From Dermatemys mawii (lineage: Eukaryota > Chordata > Testudines > Dermatemydidae), in assembly GCA_007922305.1 (NCBI GenBank), contig ML677326.1, forward strand, positions 59,848,870 through 59,912,869: 64,000 nucleotides of DNA. Reading direction: 5' to 3'. This document shows, piece by piece, positions 1 through 10,130 of the stretch. Numbering within the stretch: the stretch's first letter is position 1; each line of letters opens with the position of its first letter. The notes under the pieces are model-generated. The model saw only the letters and a list, made by a program, of their open reading frames with translations, was not told the DNA's origin and did no database searches. The position numbers and the translations under genes are program-made.

Positions 1-3000
1 GATGTTCTAGTAATCATTGTCCATTTTGAACACAGGGAAATATTATTTAATGTTGTGTGATATTGTCTACTAGTATTTTTTATTTATGAACTCAATTTTG
101 TATTTTAAAAGGAATCTGTAAATAGATCTAAAGAAACTGCTAATTCACAACACAAAGGCAGATATTACACACCAGGAAAAGTTATAAATTATATAGCATT
201 ATTATAGTACAGCATTTAAATACATTAGTATACTCAAGCGGAAAGATGTTTGTTTTAGTGATCTCTCTATTATAATATCCACAAATGGCTACACAAACAG
301 ATATAGCAATTATGAAGCCAGGCATATGATAGATCAAGAGATTCTTTCTAAGTATTAAGAATCAGAAATTTATTTTTAGCTTATTTAAAAAGTAGGCACC
401 GATAAAGAACAAAGAAAAATGCCATTTATTGTATTCTGTTTTCAGAAGGAAAACTACCTAACAGTACTTCTCAATTGTATTCAGTCAAAAGTCATGAGGC
501 AGAGGGGTACTTTATAATCAGCTTCACTGTGTGGTAAGCTGTTGCAGTTTTTGTGTTTTCTCCCTATTTAGAATAAAACATTATCAAACAATGTGGCAGA
601 TCTCCTGCATGTTTTCTTTACTGAATAAACTTTTTTGAAGAGGGTTGCAGACTTTGAAATTTGCTTCATATTTATTACTTTGAACTTTGCGCCATAAAAC
701 CTGCAAAAATATATGCAACGACAAGGATATTTTTTTTGATAAATGTAACCCTTTTGAGACATCTTTTTCCTCCCACCTCAAAAATAAAAATAAAAATCTA
801 CCCATGCATGAGTGATGACATTACGGGGAACTGGTTCTTTTGTGTTTTTTTCTTGATAAAGTGAATGAACTGAAAATTAGTTTTATAATGGAAAGCTAAA
901 GCTATCCCACAGATAATTAATATTATTACTATTCAATCACTTTAAATAATCCAGCTCATTAGCAACTAATACCACCAGCTCTTCCAACACCTGAGTTAAG
1001 TAGTGGTCCCCTAAGAGAGAAACATAAGCTGCTGTGAGAAAGACTAATTGATTCTACTAACACTACCTTGCCATAAAAGGATTATATAATCTTTCTGAAT
1101 TAAAGACTGAAATTAACTGCAAAATGAGCAAATACCTTTCCCTTTCTCTCTGCAGTGTTGTGAGGGCCCAAGGCTTTACAAAAGACAGAGGGCAGGATTC
1201 TGACCAGAGACCACTTGTGACAATCTTTAGCCCCAGTGGGTTGCACCCCTCTTACACTGATGGCTCCAGCCCTGAAGGTTGCCCCCGGACGTTTCTCTGG
1301 CTACTGCAGATTAACCAAACTTAATGCAACACACTGTCATGGAAAAGAGAAATCCAGGGCAGCTTGTTACCAATCCAGCCTGCATGTCCTTAGCTGGGAA
1401 GGGCCTATTTCAATCTGAGTCATTCCTCTCCCATGCTCTGGAGTGTACAGCCTAACCAACCAGCACAAGAGTACTTAATTACAAGCTGAAGTGTTTATAG
1501 ACCTTAGCAGTCAGGGTGTGTGAGGCAGGCTGCTCGCTGTTAGAAGATTTGCTCCTGTGCAGGAGTCAGGCTGATCCCTTAATGGCTACCCCCAGGAGCA
1601 GTTCATCTGCAAGGGATCACACTCAAGCCCTCTAGCAGCCCATGCTCTGACTGCAGTGGGGGTAGAATTTGCACAGAGTTTCACAGACCCTCCACTCAAT
1701 CTTATACCCCTTTCCTACTAACCTCACTATTTGACTGGTAGCTCTTGGTCTTTCCCTCCCAACCCTGCCAGAGACTTCTAGGCCCATGGGAATCTTGCTC
1801 TGCCTGTCACTGCTGGCTGCTGTAAACACTCCTGTACTGGAGTGAGGCTGGGGAGACCCTTATAACTACCCCAGTCAGCTCAGCTGGGCACCAAATCAAC
1901 ATAAGGCTCAGGGGAGGGGCAAACTGGTGCTTAGTGTGATGGTGGCCATTACCAATGCTTACAGACTATGGGGACCTTTGGCCTGAAATTTCAGTTTGTT
2001 CTACAGTGGGCCTTCTGGCAGGGTGTGTGCCGGGAACATTTGCCTGCCTAGCTTGTAGCATGTGTGATGTGCTGGGATGCACCTGAACTGAATGGCAGAG
2101 TGAGAAATGGCTGCAGGGTGAGAGGAGAGTTCAGGCAATAGGAGAAATGGAGCTGGTGAAGAGATAGCCAGGGTGGGTGGTAGAGGAGCCACGGTCTGGG
2201 ATTTCCCCTCTCAGAAAGCATTTATCTGTGGCAGGATGGAGTGGATGAGCATAAGCCCCAGTTTAGGCGGATCACTCACTGGCATCAGTTGCCTACAAGT
2301 GTTACACGACTTAAACCTGGGGTGCGCGGGGCATGCCCCAGCCCGGGTGCACTAGCTAAACTAAACTAAACCTAATCAAACTACTAATTACAGATATCAT
2401 ACACTGAATGAACAAGAGTTCTGGGGACAAGCTACAGCAAAGCTGGAGCAGAGTAGTTCCAAAGCACCTTCACTGGCGGCAAGAAGGAATTGAGGGTGGG
2501 GGGAATGTGCAGGGCCTGTTATACCACACAGTGGAGGCGTCACTCCAGGGGTCACTAGGGGTGCTCCCCTATGGGTACTGCTAGGGGAAAAACTTCTAAC
2601 ACTGGTGCACGTGGCAGGCATGCACACCTATTGCGGAATACAAAAGAGCAGTCACTCAAAGAAGAAAATTAACATGGAAGGAATCGTGACAGGTCATTTT
2701 AGTAGAGGACAACCAATAAGGAGATAGATAGATAGTGTGCATCAGATCACTGGGAGGTCAGCTGCTGAGTGTGGAAGTTAGTGATGGATCAAGAATGCTG
2801 ATGAAGATTCTGCTATGCTGTCACCTGTATTCATACATGACACATGAATAAATTGGACTTCACGTACTTCACTCTGCAAGTGTAAAGAGGCCTTAAAGTG
2901 GCTGTGAAGAGCACTTAGTGTAAATGATTATGCCCAAAGCCTTGATTATCATCAAAAAGATAACATCGAGGTAATTTTATAATGCTAAGTGCGTTATACA

Positions 3001-3029
3001 GTGTTTCACTTGCTGCAGCTTCATTCTAC
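1..3029. other. Intergenic, no gene recognised
   Basis: The first 1.1 kb is AT-rich with only short chance reading frames. From about 1190 to 2600 base composition becomes GC-richer and resembles decayed transposable-element DNA, including two diverged copies of a roughly 50-bp segment near 1549 and 1828, but I cannot assign a family. A 12-bp palindrome of G/C runs sits at about 2332-2343. No coding region is supported. Confidence 0.6.
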
Positions 3030-3034
3030 ATTCT

Positions 3035-3509
3035 TGTAGTGATATTGTGGTCATCCCTCCCGCTCTGGGTTGGGGGCAGGCGATACTGCCTCACTTTATC
3101 ACCAGTATCATGGTCTAATGTCAGGGGAATTAGCAAAGTAGGTGTTATTGCCCCGGCCTTCATAACAGGGTGGAACCTCAAACAGTCAATAGGCCTTAGC
3201 CCTCAGGTAGGGCTGGGCTAACGAGCAGTCTATAGGCTCAGGCCTGTAAGCATGCAGCACAATAAAGCAGTCTATGAGCTCTAATTTTTAGGTAGGGGAG
3301 AGCTAGCAAGCATTCTACGGTGGGGAGGTTGCTACCCCAGGGGTGGGGTGGCAGAGGTAGGGGGACACAGGCCTGCCCGGCTCCACTGCATCAAAACCTA
3401 GGGCAGTAACAGTGGCGGGGTGTCCTGCTACTGGGCCAATGGGGATCCTCTTGCAACATGCTGACCAGCTGTTAAGCCACAACACCACCACCAACACCAC
3501 CTCACTACA
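3035..3509 (-). repeat. 3' LTR of the gypsy element (shortened)
   Basis: 475 bp, beginning TGTAGTG and ending CTCACTACA on the plus strand. The first ~200 bp align well with 5365 onward, including the shared ATGTCAGGGGAATTAGCA block. It lacks most of the middle block present in the other LTR (about 5783-6125) but keeps a GCTGACCAG-containing block (about 3427-3470) that the other LTR lacks and the LTR at 8.4-9.2 kb retains. Confidence 0.8.
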
Positions 3510-3764
3510 CTTCTCCACTCAAGTCCCACTCCCAATCCTCAGAGCTGGCATCTTCACTTTCCCCAGGCAGGACAGAAATTCTGTGCTGGCTTTGTCCTTC
3601 CCTGCCCGGTGGCAGACAGTGAAGGCATAAGGTTGTATGGTGAGATACCAACGCATTAGCCTGATGTTGGAGTTCTTCCTTGTGTTGAGCCATTTCAGGG
3701 GCTAGTGGTCAGTAACCAGCACAAAAGGGGGCCCGAGAAGGTAGTACGTGAGAGCTTTAACTGC

Positions 3765-3971
3765 CTATTTGACAGTGAGGGCCTCTTTCTCAGTGATGGA
3801 AGAGTTTCTTTCTCTTGGGAACAGCTTCCGATTGAGATAGTTTATGGGTACTCCTTGCCTCCTACCTCCTGAGAAAGGACTATACCGAAGCATTGGTCTG
3901 GACAATGAATTCTTGTTTGAAGTCGAGACTGAATAACACTGGCTTGCTACACAGACTCCTTCAGGGCCCAA
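3765..3971 (-). pseudogene. RNase H-like fragment of gypsy pol
   Basis: A 68-codon open stretch ending with the pattern INYLNRKL and then ITEKEALTVK, typical of the beginning of the gypsy RNase H domain just downstream of the reverse transcriptase. It lies downstream of the RT fragment on the same strand, in a different frame, so pol is disrupted. Expected role in an intact element: degrading RNA in RNA-DNA hybrids during reverse transcription. Confidence 0.65.
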
Positions 3972-4122
3972 AAAACTTCCTCACACTTGTCCGACCAGCG
4001 AATTTGGTAGGAGCTGTCTTTAGTTAGGAGCCCCGTTAGTGGGGTAGCAATGGACACGAAGTGAGGTACAAACCACCAGTAACACCTGGCCAAGACCAAG
4101 AACTGACACATCTGCCTCTTTG

Positions 4123-4389
4123 TCATTTGGGTTGGGTAGTCCTGGAGTGCTTGGACTTTTCAATGAGTGGCTGTACCTGCCCTTTGCCCAGGGTGTACCC
4201 CAAGTATGTAATCTCTTGCCTCCCAATCTGGCATTTCTTGGGATTTGTGGTAAGTCTGATGGCACACAGTGCTTGGAGAACAGCCACCACCTGATTTAGG
4301 TGATCTTTCCAATGGCGGACAGAGATCATAACATCATCCAAGTAGGCCACGGCATACTCAGTGTGTGGTTGTAGGATGTGGTCCATCAA
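4123..4389 (-). pseudogene. Reverse transcriptase fragment of gypsy pol
   Basis: An 88-codon frame with AYLDDVMI, which matches the catalytic Y-x-D-D box of retroelement reverse transcriptases, followed about 35 residues later by KKCQIGRQEITYLGYTLGKG, the usual post-catalytic Y-L-G-x-x-x-x-x-G segment. Upstream finger and palm motifs are missing or out of frame. Only a fragment of the about 200-residue RT core is readable. Confidence 0.8.
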
Positions 4390-4867
4390 GTGCTGAAAGG
4401 TCGCTGGGGCCCTGTGGAGGCTAAGCGGTATCCAGATGAAGTGATATAGTCTGGAAAGGGTAACACAACTATCCTGCCTTCAGGGTTTGGGTTCACCCTC
4501 AGCCCTGGACCTGGTCCCGAAGGTGGGACACATGCTCCTAGCCCACCTGGAGTCTCAATGGCTAGGAAGTCGTCCATCAGAGTGACGGGCATTCTCAGGG
4601 TCACTGGCCAGTGCCACAAAACACAGGCCCTTCCTCAGGTCGAGAGTATATGCACTAAATGTTCAAGTACAATTTGCTCAGCGACCTCATTCGCAGTCCA
4701 TCGTTCAGGCTGCAACCACTGCCAGCAAGCGTCCTTAAATTCCTAGGCCATAGCTGGGGTTGGGTGCTCAGTGGGTAGACTCTCCCCTGGAACTGTCACC
4801 AAAAGGTCTCTGGAGTGATGTCCAGGGCATCAAGAATGGCAACTTTCACTTGGCTATAGTCCTGGGC

Positions 4868-5107
4868 CTAATCATCTGGGAGCCCCCGGTTGGCCATCTG
4901 AGCCACCGCTGTCAGGTACAGAGTGAGGATGGTGGCCCGCTGATTGGGGGGCCACCCTGCCACTGAGGCAACCTGCTTAAAGGTTATAAGATAGGCCTCT
5001 GGGTCGTCTTTGGGCCCCATCTTGGCCAGGCAGACCAGTACGGTGGAGACGAGTGGGTTGTTTGCTCCACTGGGCCGGACCCCACTAGGGTGAAGCAACA
5101 GGACCAT
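4868..5107 (-). pseudogene. gag fragment of Gmr1-like gypsy element
   Basis: A 79-codon frame containing DDPEAYLITFKQVASVAGWP and then a helical YLTAVAQMANRGL stretch, the pattern of the capsid N-terminal region of Gmr1-type gypsy gag, the relative of the SCAN domain. It is upstream of the RT fragment on the minus strand, as expected for gag-pol order. A CAG/CTG-rich stretch (about 5120-5240) lies upstream and gives glutamine-rich low-complexity coding. Confidence 0.7.
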
Positions 5108-5364
5108 GAGTTGCTGAAGACACTGCTGCTGTTGCTTGCGGTGCTGGGCTCCTAACTCCTGGAGTAGCTGCTGCTGTTGGGCCCCAGATGCTTCTCTAGT
5201 TGCTGCTGTTGCTGGAGCTGGACCATCTGTTGCTGTTGCTGGCTTTCTGCCAGGAACTTAATGAGCGTGTCCATCTCCAACATCGTCTCAGGGATGCTTT
5301 TCATGTGACTCACTCTAAATCCCTTAGCACAAGGGTAGGGTCACTGTCCACATTCTCCACCAAG

Positions 5365-6141
5365 TGTAGTGGTGTCGCGGTCATCACTTCCCCTCGGTCA
5401 AAGGGAGGTCACACTATGTCACTGCGTCACTGGGATCATGGTTTAATGTCAGGGGAATTAGCAGAGTAGGCATTATTGCCCAAGCCTTCGTAAAAGGGTG
5501 GAACCCCAAACAGTCAATAGGCCCTAGGTCCTCAGACAGGGCTGGGTAACAAGACTCCTATAGACTTAGGCACATAATCAGGAAGCACAATAATGCAGTC
5601 TATGGGCTCTCACCCTTAGGCAGGGGAGACCTAGCAAGCAGTTTATGAGCTCTAATCTCCAGGCAGGAGAGAGCTAGCAAGCAGTCTAGGGTGGGGTGGC
5701 TTGGGTAGGGGGACACAGGCCTGCCTGACTCCATCGTGTCCCAGCCCAGGGCCCAGACAGTGGCAGGGTGGTCTGAAGTCTGTTTTCCCTGGGCTACTTC
5801 TTACAAAAGTTCAAGATCGAGCTCCATGTTCTCAGGATACTCTGCTTCATCAGGGTACTCAGCCACCAGCAGTCCTGCCAGCTCCTCCCAGCCTTGGTCC
5901 TCTCCAGGTCTAGAGTGCCACCTGGCTTGGCTGCAGGATCAGCGGGCTGCAGCTAGCAAGGCATGTCTATCTCCTTCCCTGGCTTGGCTCCAAATGAGCT
6001 AGGGGCTGCACCTTTTGTACTTCCTGCCCCGCCTCTCAACTTCCAATGGGAGGGTTGAGCCCAGCCAGACTTCATCCACCTGGGCAGAGAGAGTGGTTCC
6101 TCCCGCTCTGGTTTGGAGAGCAGCCACACCACCTCACTACA
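5365..6141 (-). repeat. 5' LTR of the gypsy element
   Basis: 777 bp, from TGTAGTGGTG to CCTCACTACA. It carries a tandem pair or triple of a GCAAGCAGTCTATGGGCTC-like unit (about 5590-5690), which probably arose by internal duplication. Its strong divergence from the left LTR says the insertion is old or that recombination has reshaped the LTRs. Confidence 0.8.
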
Positions 6142-6589
6142 ATTCTATTTGTTGTCAAATTCAGTTACCCAGTTAACAAGACTGCAACCTAGCTAACTGG
6201 TGCAATGATGTCTCATCTGTAGAGGTGTAGAAAGGCATATTAAAATTTCATTGGGGTGCCAGAATTGAAAGAGTCAATTACAAACATCTATTGACTCACA
6301 ACTGGAATCTTAATATGGACAAGAAATGATGTATTGAAGTCCATTTCTTTTCTTATAAACAATGACCAATACTTTCGAAAAGTGAGATTTTGTCTGAGCT
6401 TCTTTTATTTTTTTTAACAGACTTTTTGTTGGGAAATTGAGCTGTCTTTTCTTATTCACACTTGTCCCTGAAAGAATTGTGTGAATTTTCACAAACACTG
6501 TACCTAGGTCTTTGATTAAGAAATGTGTCTTAGAACATTGTTTTCGGAAATCCTGGATTTCTAGTAATACAGAGAGATATAGGTTGGAA

Positions 6590-6970
6590 TTTTCAAAGGC
6601 AACTGTCTCTTGATGAAAGTCAGTGGGATTTAAATACCTAACTTCCTTACAGACCTTTGAAAAATCCAGTCACAGTTAAGAACCTAAATCCATGTTTAGG
6701 CACCAACATAAACAGCCTGACTTTCACAGGTCCTGAGCACGCAACATTTTCCGTAGGCTTTAAGAGCCTGGTGGGACACTAAGCACCTTTGAAAAATCAC
6801 GCTACTTATGTAGGACTGAGATTTTCAAAGCTTCATAAGAGATATGGGTGTCAATTCCAATGGAATTAAGTATCTCAAGTCTTTAAACAGTTTGAAAATG
6901 TCACCATAAGTGCCTAAAAATAGATTTAGGAGCTTTCGATTAGGCTCCCACTTCTGAAAACTTCACCCTA
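6590..6970. repeat. MITE-like region with repeated TTTGAAAA units
   Basis: Several spaced copies of a TTTGAAAA(A)T/C motif and its complement, alternating with AGTGGGATTTAAATACCTAA-like and TTAGGCACC-like pieces. This is the look of a palindromic non-autonomous element common in turtle genomes. Boundaries are not resolved. The flanks 6147-6590 and 6970-7247 hold nothing I recognise. Confidence 0.4.
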
Positions 6971-7337
6971 TTATCTTGTGACTCCAATGTCAAGACTTGA
7001 ATAACAGTGTTACCGCTATTTCTTTTCTTTTTTAAATATTTTAAGTATACTTGTAGCTGGTGAGAGAAATAACATTCCAACCTGAGAAGCAGTTCTCAGA
7101 AATGGTATAATGTACAATATAGCTAGCGCTAGAGCTGTTATGCTACTGCATAGTAAAACCAATGAATTTTCAATGCCTGATATTAGTAGGGCAATACCCC
7201 AACCTAAGTTCAGTCCTACATAGACAATAAGTGTCATGCCTTTCTTTACCTGACCATTCTGGGTCAGACCAGTGGTCTATCTAGTCCAGTATTCTGTCTC
7301 TGACAGTGGCCAGTGCCAGATGCTTCAGAGAGAATGA

Positions 7338-7866
7338 ACAGAATAGCAGCCATTTTAGTCTATATCCGTAAAAAGAACAGGAGTACTTGTGGCACCTTAG
7401 GGTAGGTCTTCATTATCTGCCGGATCGGCGGGCAGCAATCGATGTGTTAGTGATCGATTTCTCACATCTCATGAAGATGTGAGAAATCGATCGCCCGTGA
7501 TGCCCCGTCGACTCCCGTAACTCCAGCTTGACGCAAGGCGCAAGCCAGAGTCGACAGGGGAGCGCGCCGCCAACTGCCGCTGCCTGGAGGACAGCAGGTA
7601 AGTCGTCTGAAGATACGCTGACTTCAGCTACGTTATTCACGTAGCTGAAGTTGCGTATCTTCAGTCGTTTCCCCCCGGTAGTGAAGACCAGCCCTTTGAG
7701 ACTAACAAATTTACTTGTTATTTTATTTCTTAGTCTCTAAGGGCTGGTAGTGAAGACCAGCCCTTTGAGACTAACAAATTTATTTCAGCATAAGCTTTCG
7801 AAAGCTTATGCTGAAATAAATTTGTTGGTCTCTAAGGTGCCACAAGTACTCCTGTTCTTTTTACAA
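7338..7866. mobile_element. Fold-back (head-to-head) repeat with a nested MITE
   Basis: The sequence AAAAAGAACAGGAGTACTTG at about 7371 returns as its reverse complement at 7843-7862, and both arms continue inward through the GTGGCACCTTA and GAGACTAACAAATTT blocks. The right arm pair meets at a perfect 54-bp palindrome (7773-7826). The left arm is broken by a second element at 7400-7695. A 35-bp piece containing GTAGTGAAGACCAGCCCTTT occurs twice, near 7678 and 7748. The interval sits inside a CR1 fragment. Confidence 0.75.
7400..7695. mobile_element. Harbinger-like MITE with two internal hairpins
   Basis: Terminal inverted repeats GGGTAGGTCTTCATTATC and GGTAGTGAAGACCAGCCC. The host repeat reads CCTTA before and CTTTGAG after the insertion, consistent with a 3-bp TTA-type duplication as made by PIF/Harbinger elements. 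Inside are two strong hairpins: a GATCGATTTCTCACATCT stem (about 7452-7494) and a CTTCAGCTACGT stem (about 7621-7650), the latter nested in a longer GAAGATACGC stem. A relative is at 60562-60869. Confidence 0.65.
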
Positions 7867-8439
7867 CAGACCATGGTACTGAGTTCCACAGGATGACTGT
7901 GCATTGTGTGAAGGAATACTTCCTTTAGTTTGTTTTAAACCTGCTGCTTATTAATTTCGTTGGGCGTCCCCTAGAATCATTCAATATGTTGACAAAGTGT
8001 ACTAGTTATATAAATTGAGGGGACATGTTAATATTGTGCCTTTGTAAACACATGACATTCTCCTTGAAATGCAGTGCACTTGCTGTGGAAGGTTTTAGTC
8101 TAAAAATATTATTTAAAACTTAGTGTATTACAATTGTTTGTTGAATACTATGCCAGCTCTTGCTTAGTAGGTATTGCAACTCAGAACAGCTGGGTTTTTT
8201 TCCTGACAGCATCTATATTATTCACTGTAAACTAAATCTTGTTCATAAAACAGTATCTGCCTAGCAGCACAAGGGGAAATAATTATATACTGATTTGAAC
8301 TATAGTTGCTAGAGTCAAATAGCTTTCTGGCTTAGCTACAGTGCTGTTTGCTGCTATTTTTATTATAGTTTCATGTGAGCAGCTCTGCAGTTAAAATGTA
8401 AAAGCTTTCACTCACTTTTTCCTTTGTGGCTATAGAAGT

Positions 8440-9206
8440 CTGTGTCCATCCCTCCACATTTGTCTCAGAGGGAGGCCATGCCCCCTCGTAACTGCATATC
8501 TATACTGGCAAGGCTCAGAGTGGCATTAGTAGTCTCAGGAGCTCAGGTCCTCCAGACTGAGCAGAGCAAGAAGCCATCAAAGGGGCTCTAGCACTCTGGG
8601 CAGGGCAGAGCAATAAGCAGTCTTTCACCTGGCTTCCTGGCTCCGGCAGACAGTGGACAAATGCAGGCTTCTTTGCCAAAGGTGGGTAGGCAGTGATCCC
8701 AGGCGCCCCAACTCCATTGGGTCCCAGTCCAGGGCCCTAACAATGGCAAATGGTTCCACCACTGTGTCAGCGGGGATCCCACTAAACCATGCTGACCAGA
8801 ATTCTGGCACCAGAACTGGACTATCATCTGGTGTCCCTCGGCTACTTCCTACTACCCCTGTAGCATGTACCTCTGTCTCCTGGGATTCCTCCATCTCCTT
8901 GGCATATACAGCCAGGAGCAGTCTCAGGAACTCCTCTGTGTCCTCGCTGTCTGGTAGACCCAGTAACTCTTCCAAATTCTTGGTGCTGCGGAGCTCAGTC
9001 TCAGGCACAGGGCTGAGCAGTGGGTGAGAGGCATCTAACTCCTTCTCCAGCTCTCACACAACTGAGCTGTGGGACCTGCCTTTTGAACTTCCTGTCCCAC
9101 CCCGCTGCTTCCAGAAGAGTGAGCATGACTTGCCTGTCTGACCACCAGGGTAGGGAGTGGTTCCTCCCCATCAGTCTCAGAAGGAAGGCCAGACCCTCTC
9201 ACTACA
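8440..9206 (-). mobile_element. Gypsy-type LTR, related to 5365-6141
   Basis: The right half matches the 5' LTR of the 3-6 kb element: CCTTTTGAACTTCCTGTCCC, GGAGTGGTTCCTCCCC and a CTCACTACA end at 9206. The left boundary and target duplication are not found. The stretch 8465-8495 (GTCTCAGAGGGAGGCC) resembles the LTR's own right end at about 9173-9200, so a piece of a second LTR copy may lie at the left edge. No internal retroviral genes remain. Confidence 0.6.
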
Positions 9207-9279
9207 ATGGGTTATATTTTTTTCCTTCAAAAAAACATTACTTAGGGGGGTAAAGTTTCCTAGAAATATAAGAATTATT

Positions 9280-10130
9280 GACTGGATCAAACTAGTGACA
9301 TGTGTAATTCAAATTCCTGCCTGTGACACTGGCCAGAAAAGCTTCAGAGGAAGATGGAAGGAAGCCAAAGGCTTCAGAGGAAGATGGAAAAAATCCTGTA
9401 ATTGATAATTAATGATAACCTGCCCAGAGGGAAAATTTCTTCCTAATGCTAATGCAACGGTGTCCAATAGAAATTGGATGCTAGCCACTCTGCTAGCTAC
9501 ACTTGTGGTTTTGAATTTTTCTTATTAGCCACATTATAAAAAAGCCACATGTATTAGCCACAATTCAATAGCCTATTAGCCACATGTGGCTAGTGGCGAA
9601 TATATTGGATACTACTGTGCTAATGGTTGGTTTATATCCTGATGCATGAGGATTTATTCATAGTTCCCTCCACCACCCACATCTTCCAATGTAATTGATC
9701 ATCCATAAAGATATGTTGAATCTTACTAAGATCTTGACATCAGTGATATTTTAACAAGGAGTTCCACAGATTAATTATGCATCGGGGAGAGAGGGAGAAA
9801 CAACCATTTTTCATGTATACACTTCTTGCTTTCTAGATGAATTGAAAATCCATTTGTCCTTGCATTTTGAGAAAGGATAGTTAGGAGCTCCCATCTTACT
9901 TTCTCTGTTTTGTATTTTTCTACCATGTCCCCCTCTTACTCATTTCCTCTGTAAACTCACTGGTCCCAATCTTTTCAATTTCTCTTCACACAGAAGTCTT
10001 TCTGTGGTTTTGATCATTTTGATGCCATCGTTTTTGAGGTCGGATGATCAAGATGGAATACAATATTTTAGGTAGGGCACACCTTCAATTTAAATAAATC
10101 AAGTGTATATAATATTTTCAGTGTTTCTAC
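9280..10130 (-). mobile_element. CR1 LINE 3' fragment (antisense)
   Basis: Antisense CR1 tail blocks in order: CACTGGCCAGAAAAGCTTCA, ATTTTAACAAGGAGTTCCAC, ACCATGTCCCCCTCTTACTC, CAATCTTTTCAATTTCTCTT and CACAATATTTTAGGTAGGGC-like end. It is diverged and has a 20-bp block GGCTTCAGAGGAAGATGGAA duplicated in tandem near 9338 and 9370. A hAT MITE is inserted at 9455-9617. Confidence 0.65.
9455..9617. mobile_element. hAT-type MITE (163 bp)
   Basis: Terminal inverted repeats of the CAACGGTGTCCAAT / ATTGGATACTACTG type, flanked by a perfect 8-bp target duplication TGCTAATG (9447-9454 and 9618-9625), the diagnostic length for hAT transposons. The interior is built of repeated TTAGCCACA units. It is nested in a CR1 fragment, so it moved after that CR1 copy arrived. 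Confidence 0.85.

Larger units (their letters stand above)
3035..6141 (-). mobile_element. Ty3/gypsy (Gmr1-like) LTR retrotransposon, internally deleted
   Basis: Two directly repeated LTRs flank about 1.86 kb of internal DNA. Both LTRs start TGTAGTG and end CACTACA, and the whole element is bounded by a perfect 5-bp target duplication ATTCT (3030-3034 and 6142-6146). Decayed gag-, reverse transcriptase- and RNase H-like frames lie in that order on the minus strand, so the 5' LTR is the right-hand one. The internal region is far shorter than the several kilobases of an intact gypsy element, and the frames are broken by stops, so it cannot be autonomous. The gag fragment resembles the Gmr1-type gag related to vertebrate SCAN domains; that family call is inference, the LTR/TSD structure is seen directly. 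Confidence 0.85.
7248..7990 (-). mobile_element. CR1 LINE 3' fragment, interrupted
   Basis: Two pieces of an antisense CR1 tail: 7248-7335 (TGGGTCAGACCAGTGGTCTA-type segment) and about 7868-7990 (GAGTTCCACAGGATGACTGT and AAACCTGCTGC segments). They are separated by the fold-back element at 7338-7866, and about 150 bp of CR1 consensus between them seems to be missing. CR1 is the dominant LINE of turtles, crocodiles and birds; 5' truncation is the norm. Confidence 0.7.

Noticed and set aside
8625..9008. 127-codon minus-strand frame
   Set aside because: It lies in a gypsy-type LTR, where no protein is expected, and a mirror frame of 124 codons exists on the other strand. No domain seen.
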